From: a virus
DNA length: 33,275 nucleotides
IMG/VR virus record: IMGVR_UViG_3300020159_001827
Span: 1-33,275 of that record
Direction: 5' to 3' (one strand)
Position 1 is the first letter of the stretch. Each line of letters begins with the position of its first letter. Both the position numbers and the translations under genes were made by a program. The notes under the pieces are model-generated. The model ran no database searches and was not told the origin of the DNA. It was given only the letters and a program-made list of their open reading frames with translations. This document shows positions 30,346 to 33,275 of this stretch, one piece after another.

Positions 30346-31161
30346 ATGAAAGACACAAAAACATATCACGAACTAGTGCAAAAACTCAGGGAGTTTTTCC
30401 TAGCAAAGGGCTTCTTAGAAGTTCCTACACAATCAAGATTATCTATCTTGGCGGCATGCGAAAATCCGCACTCAATTACACAATTTAACTACTCAGGTGA
30501 AGTTTGGCCTTTACCGCAAACAGGTCAGATGCAACTGGAGCATGAGCTTTTACAAAACCCGGATTGGAATGGGGTATTTTGTATTTCAACATCATACAGA
30601 CAAGAAAAAGATCCAATTCCTGGAAGACACGAACTTATTTTCCCAATGTTTGAATTTGAATCTAAGGGTGATATGAATGTTATGAGAAAGATGGAGGAAG
30701 AATTGCTCATTCATTTAGGGTTTGGAACACCTAATCGTGTATTCTATAATTCTATGTGTGATAAATATGATGTTCAGATTTTGGAGAACAGAGAAGAAAC
30801 TAAAATGTGGGAGGATTTCGGACATTGTATATCATTGGAACATTTCCCAGAAAGAACAAATCCATTTTGGAATATGAAACACGATAAAGATGATTTATAT
30901 AATAAAATTGATGTTATTTTATTTGGACAAGAAACAATTGGTTCGGCTGAAAGAAGCACAAATGTAGAACAAATGAGAAATACATTCTATACAATTGAAA
31001 ATGGTGGTTACGCTAATAAATTATTTGAACTATTCGGTAAAGAAAGAGTTGAAAAAGAATTAGAAGAATTCTTATCATATGACTTCTTTAGCAGATTTGG
31101 TGGCGGAATAGGAATGACAAGATTAAGCCGAGCTTATAACTTATTAAACAACATTAAATAA
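30346..31161 (+). CDS. class II aminoacyl-tRNA synthetase-like enzyme lacking an anticodon domain; AsnA-like asparagine synthetase candidate
   Basis: This 271-residue protein is only the catalytic core of the Asp/Asn/Lys synthetase class: motif 2 CISTSYRQEKDPIPGRHELI ... FEFE (79-105) and motif 3 GGGIGMTRLSRAY (252-264). The N-terminal anticodon-binding OB fold of AspRS and AsnRS is absent. That architecture matches asparagine synthetases of the AsnA type, including the archaeal AspRS-derived form, which activate aspartate with ATP and amidate it with ammonia. Another possibility is a paralogue that aminoacylates a non-tRNA target. The gene ends 8 bases inside the convergent gene. No promoter of either class is clear. 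Confidence 0.78.
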   Translation: MKDTKTYHELVQKLREFFLAKGFLEVPTQSRLSILAACENPHSITQFNYSGEVWPLPQTGQMQLEHELLQNPDWNGVFCISTSYRQEKDPIPGRHELIFPMFEFESKGDMNVMRKMEEELLIHLGFGTPNRVFYNSMCDKYDVQILENREETKMWEDFGHCISLEHFPERTNPFWNMKHDKDDLYNKIDVILFGQETIGSAERSTNVEQMRNTFYTIENGGYANKLFELFGKERVEKELEEFLSYDFFSRFGGGIGMTRLSRAYNLLNNIK

Positions 31162-32584
31162 GTTTATCCAAAGGAGTTTTAACCAATTTAGGGGTAGGGA
31201 CAATCATTACGTTTCTACCCCTTTTTTCTAATTTAATTAAACCAAATGAATAAAGAGATCTAAGTAATGGTTTTACATTATGTGATGCCAATAATCTTGG
31301 ATCAACAATTCTTCTTATTGTTGTGATATTTTGCTCACCTTTATCTTTTAATAATTTAATTGCTGTAATAAATGCTTTTTGAGGGACTTTTTTAGTTCCC
31401 ATATTTTCAATATCTTGATATAATTTAACAGATGAAAAATATTCGTTAGGATTGTCAATAAAATACTTTTTAACTTCAGGGGATTTTAATAAATCAATAA
31501 CTGATTTTTTAATTAACGAAGTAAAATTAGATTTAGTTATTTTTTCGTTCGATACTCTCGATAAAACACTTATTGGCGTAAAACTATAATATCTTTCACC
31601 TGTTTTTTCATCATTTATTAGTTTATAATAATAAAATGTTGCTGATATGTTGTTATTTTTAACATCTATATCAACTTCTATAAAGTGTCTGGATTCCCCG
31701 AATTGATACTTTAATTCTAACATAGAGTAATCGGTATTAAATTTTAATCCCACCCTTTTATAATCCTTAATATATTTAGTACTATAATTATCGTAAAGAG
31801 AAAATTTAATAAAATTTTCATCTAATTCATCTTTAGCGATTTTACTATCTTTACCAATTGATTCAAATATTTCTGGTATGAATCTTCTTACCATATTTAC
31901 TTGATCGGGTGTTAATTTGTTATCCGCAGCATCCCAAACCTCAATTACATTTGCTCTTTTATTAACAAGTATCGCCATTTTATATAAAACATCTTCAGAG
32001 TCAAGTTTTTCTTTTTTATCGATAACAAAATAAATATGATTGTTTTCAGAATATCCATAACCAATAAATCTATTATCACTTTTAGTTGCCGATATACACC
32101 ATTTAGTTTCAGAACCATACTTACAAGAAGCTTCTTTACTTTTAACTCTAATTACTAACCATCTATCACTTTCATAGATTTTATCAATTTCTTTTTCAGA
32201 CTCTTTTATTCTCTGATTTTCTTCAACCTCTTCAATTATATCAAATAACGAGTTAGCGTCTTGAGCCAATATATCTTTAGTGATTAGATTTTTTGATTTA
32301 TATAACATCCATTTATTGAAGTTGTAATACACACCCTCAAAAGCGTCACCTAATCCAGTTCCACCATAGTTATAATATTCATCAACCAAATCAAAAAACT
32401 TGGATATATATTTTTTTGGGGTTGGAATATTTTTAATGAATTCTTTAGTAAAATAATCAAATTCTTTTGAGAATTCTGGATTATTCCCAATATCACCTTT
32501 AGATAACTTTTCTTTTTTGTTTTTGATGATATTATCAATTTCACCCTCCAACAATATATTTTCAATTAGTGTTCTTAAACTCAT
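31154..32584 (-). CDS. KWC-family protein 5, with leader and C-terminal winged-helix-like domain
   Basis: This 476-residue paralogue starts MSLRTLIENILLEGEID, a short amphipathic leader with Leu11-Leu12-Glu13 matching the (I/L)xE pattern. The core is VKSKEASCKYGSETKWCISA (147-166) followed by RFIGYGYSENNHIYFVIDKKE. After a beta-rich middle, residues about 400-470 (KAFITAIKLLKDKGEQNITTIRRIV ... SLYSFGLIKLEKRGRNVMIV) look like a winged-helix fold that could bind nucleic acid. It is read from a late-type box in a divergent region with the M15 peptidase. The function is unknown. Confidence 0.8.
   Translation of the reverse strand: MSLRTLIENILLEGEIDNIIKNKKEKLSKGDIGNNPEFSKEFDYFTKEFIKNIPTPKKYISKFFDLVDEYYNYGGTGLGDAFEGVYYNFNKWMLYKSKNLITKDILAQDANSLFDIIEEVEENQRIKESEKEIDKIYESDRWLVIRVKSKEASCKYGSETKWCISATKSDNRFIGYGYSENNHIYFVIDKKEKLDSEDVLYKMAILVNKRANVIEVWDAADNKLTPDQVNMVRRFIPEIFESIGKDSKIAKDELDENFIKFSLYDNYSTKYIKDYKRVGLKFNTDYSMLELKYQFGESRHFIEVDIDVKNNNISATFYYYKLINDEKTGERYYSFTPISVLSRVSNEKITKSNFTSLIKKSVIDLLKSPEVKKYFIDNPNEYFSSVKLYQDIENMGTKKVPQKAFITAIKLLKDKGEQNITTIRRIVDPRLLASHNVKPLLRSLYSFGLIKLEKRGRNVMIVPTPKLVKTPLDKLI
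31190..31227 (+). terminator. terminator for the AsnA-like gene inside the convergent gene
   Basis: GGGGTAG (31191-31197) pairs with CTACCCC (31215-31221), followed by T6. It lies in the 3' coding end of the minus-strand KWC gene. Confidence 0.55.
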
Positions 32585-32588
32585 ACTA

Positions 32589-32596
32589 TATAAATA
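32589..32596 (-). promoter_or_regulatory. late-type box TATTTATA
   Basis: On the minus strand the box ends 4 bases before ATG 32584. It forms a divergent pair with the box at 32620. Confidence 0.6.
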
Positions 32597-32619
32597 TAAC
32601 CTAAAATGAAAATATAAAC

Positions 32620-32633
32620 TATTTATTGGAGGA
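32620..32633 (+). promoter_or_regulatory. late-type box TATTTATT with adjoining GGAGGA ribosome-binding site
   Basis: TATTTATT (32620-32627) is followed at once by GGAGGA (32628-32633) and, 9 bases later, the ATG at 32643. This strong Shine-Dalgarno sequence is exceptional in the window. Confidence 0.6.
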
Positions 32634-32642
32634 ATATATAAT

Positions 32643-33152
32643 ATGGCGATAGATAATATAACACTAAGCAGGATTGATACTCTTCATCCAAAAATTAGAC
32701 AAGAAGTTAAAGACATATACCTCAATGAAGTCGTTCCGGCTTTAACCAATATTACTTGTAGGTTTGCCTATACACTTAGAACATTTCAGGAACAAGATGC
32801 TTTATATGCTCAAGGTAGAACAAAATTATATGATACCAATGGAAAAAAATTAGGGATTGTCACCAAAGCAAAAGGTGGGCAATCAATCCATAATTACGGA
32901 TTGGCTTTTGATATTGTTTTATTGGTAAATGGTGGTGCTAGTTGGGATGATGTAAAAGATTTTGATAAGGATGGGAAACCTGATTGGATGGAAGTTATAA
33001 ATATCTATAAAAGACATGGATATACTTGGGGTGGTGACTGGAAGTTTAAGGATTCCCCACACTTAGAAAAAACAGGGTATGATTGGAGAACATTACTTGC
33101 CAAACATAATGCCGGTGATTTCATACCTGGAACAAGATATGTAAATATATAA
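32643..33152 (+). CDS. M15-family peptidase, L-Ala-D-Glu endolysin type
   Basis: This 169-residue protein has the M15 zinc site: QSIHNYGLAFD (His83 and Asp90 in SxHxxGxAxD) and GGDWKFKDSPHLE (Asp132-Trp133, His140). The arrangement matches M15C phage endolysins such as the Listeria Ply500 and T5 types, which cut the L-Ala-D-Glu bond in peptidoglycan stem peptides. No signal peptide is seen, so release would need a holin or the enzyme is virion-borne. The neighbouring gene starts with a peptidoglycan-binding domain, so the two may act together. Expression is favoured by a strong ribosome-binding site. Confidence 0.92.
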   Translation: MAIDNITLSRIDTLHPKIRQEVKDIYLNEVVPALTNITCRFAYTLRTFQEQDALYAQGRTKLYDTNGKKLGIVTKAKGGQSIHNYGLAFDIVLLVNGGASWDDVKDFDKDGKPDWMEVINIYKRHGYTWGGDWKFKDSPHLEKTGYDWRTLLAKHNAGDFIPGTRYVNI

Positions 33153-33180
33153 TAAACTAATAAATAAAAACTAACAAACT

Positions 33181-33275
33181 ATGTTATTAAAAGTAGGATC
33201 TAAAGGAGAAGATGTAAAAAAACTCCAAGCAAAATTGGGAACAGCAGCGGATGGTGTATTCGGTGCAGGGACAGA
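33181..33275 (+). CDS. protein starting with a peptidoglycan-binding domain, 3' end missing
   Basis: The frame from ATG 33181 is open to the window end (31 codons). It reads MLLKVGSKGEDVKKLQAKLG ... ADGVFGAGT, the classic first helix and loop of a PG_binding_1 domain (GxxGxxVxxLQxxL ... DGxFGxxT). It directly follows the M15 endolysin gene, so it is probably a second cell-wall hydrolase or a binding partner. The catalytic part, if any, lies outside the window. Confidence 0.75.
   Translation, partial: MLLKVGSKGEDVKKLQAKLGTAADGVFGAGT

Noticed and set aside
15039-32584. Reading the KWC family as ADP-ribosyltransferases like T4 Alt or Mod
   Set aside because: The WCTS and STS patterns superficially recall the R-S-E class, but no consistent Arg or catalytic E-x-E could be aligned in the five copies.

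Overview
The window looks like part of a large tailed-phage genome of the T4-like (contractile-tail) type, infecting a member of the Bacteroidota, most likely a flavobacterium. The phage assignment rests on adjacent genes for a large terminase and a T4-gp20-type portal, on PhoH, on cell-wall hydrolases, and on dense, very AT-rich coding with almost no spacer. The host assignment rests on promoters of the form TTG-N19/20-TAnnTTTG, the Bacteroidota housekeeping consensus, on the near absence of Shine-Dalgarno sites, and on MORN-type repeats and small proteins of a kind common in that phylum. No tRNA, tmRNA, CRISPR array, integrase or insertion sequence was seen, and no gene-free stretch exceeds about 130 bases.

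Layout. 1-708 is the end of an SPFH/band-7 protein. 841-1557 is a probable nuclease. 1614-7081 is a run of putative virion or prohead-core proteins that share short N-terminal leaders. 7211-11917 is the packaging block (PhoH, a small unknown protein, terminase large subunit, portal), followed by another leader-bearing helical protein to 12701. 12802-16060 is a block read from host-type promoters (M20 metallopeptidase, PD-(D/E)XK nuclease, a KWC-family protein and small unknowns). 16050-21346 on the minus strand holds two LFIPRK-leader proteins, two KWC-family proteins and a MORN-lysozyme fusion. 21397-24710 is a plus-strand set of small membrane or lipoprotein genes, a further KWC-family protein and a PLP aminotransferase. 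24731-30286 is a metabolic island: small unknowns, SmpB, a PRPP-synthetase-like enzyme, a macro-domain protein, a HAD hydrolase, a NAMPT-like enzyme and two small proteins. 30346-31161 is an AsnA/AspRS-like enzyme, 31154-32584 (minus) a fifth KWC protein, 32643-33152 an M15 endopeptidase, and the window ends inside a peptidoglycan-binding-domain gene.

How it may work together. Two promoter types divide the genes. TAnnTTTG promoters precede nuclease, peptidase, SmpB and NAD-related genes. A different 8-base box, TATTTAT(A/T), lies mostly 3-5 bases before the start codon of packaging, lysozyme and leader-bearing genes, and probably marks phage late transcription. The PRPP-synthetase-like and NAMPT-like pair matches the annotation signature of NARP1 (Adps plus Namat), a phage pathway that rebuilds NAD+ from ADP-ribose and nicotinamide after host NADase defences. 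Here it is combined with an ADP-ribose-binding macro domain and a HAD phosphatase.

The most unusual structure is the set of exchangeable N-terminal leaders (the LISLIERM type, the LFIPRK type and short amphipathic LFE/LLE types) placed before unrelated bodies. Many carry an (I/L)xE motif like the T4 prohead-protease site, which suggests a family of capsid-targeted cargo proteins. All functional statements are inferences from sequence reading alone.
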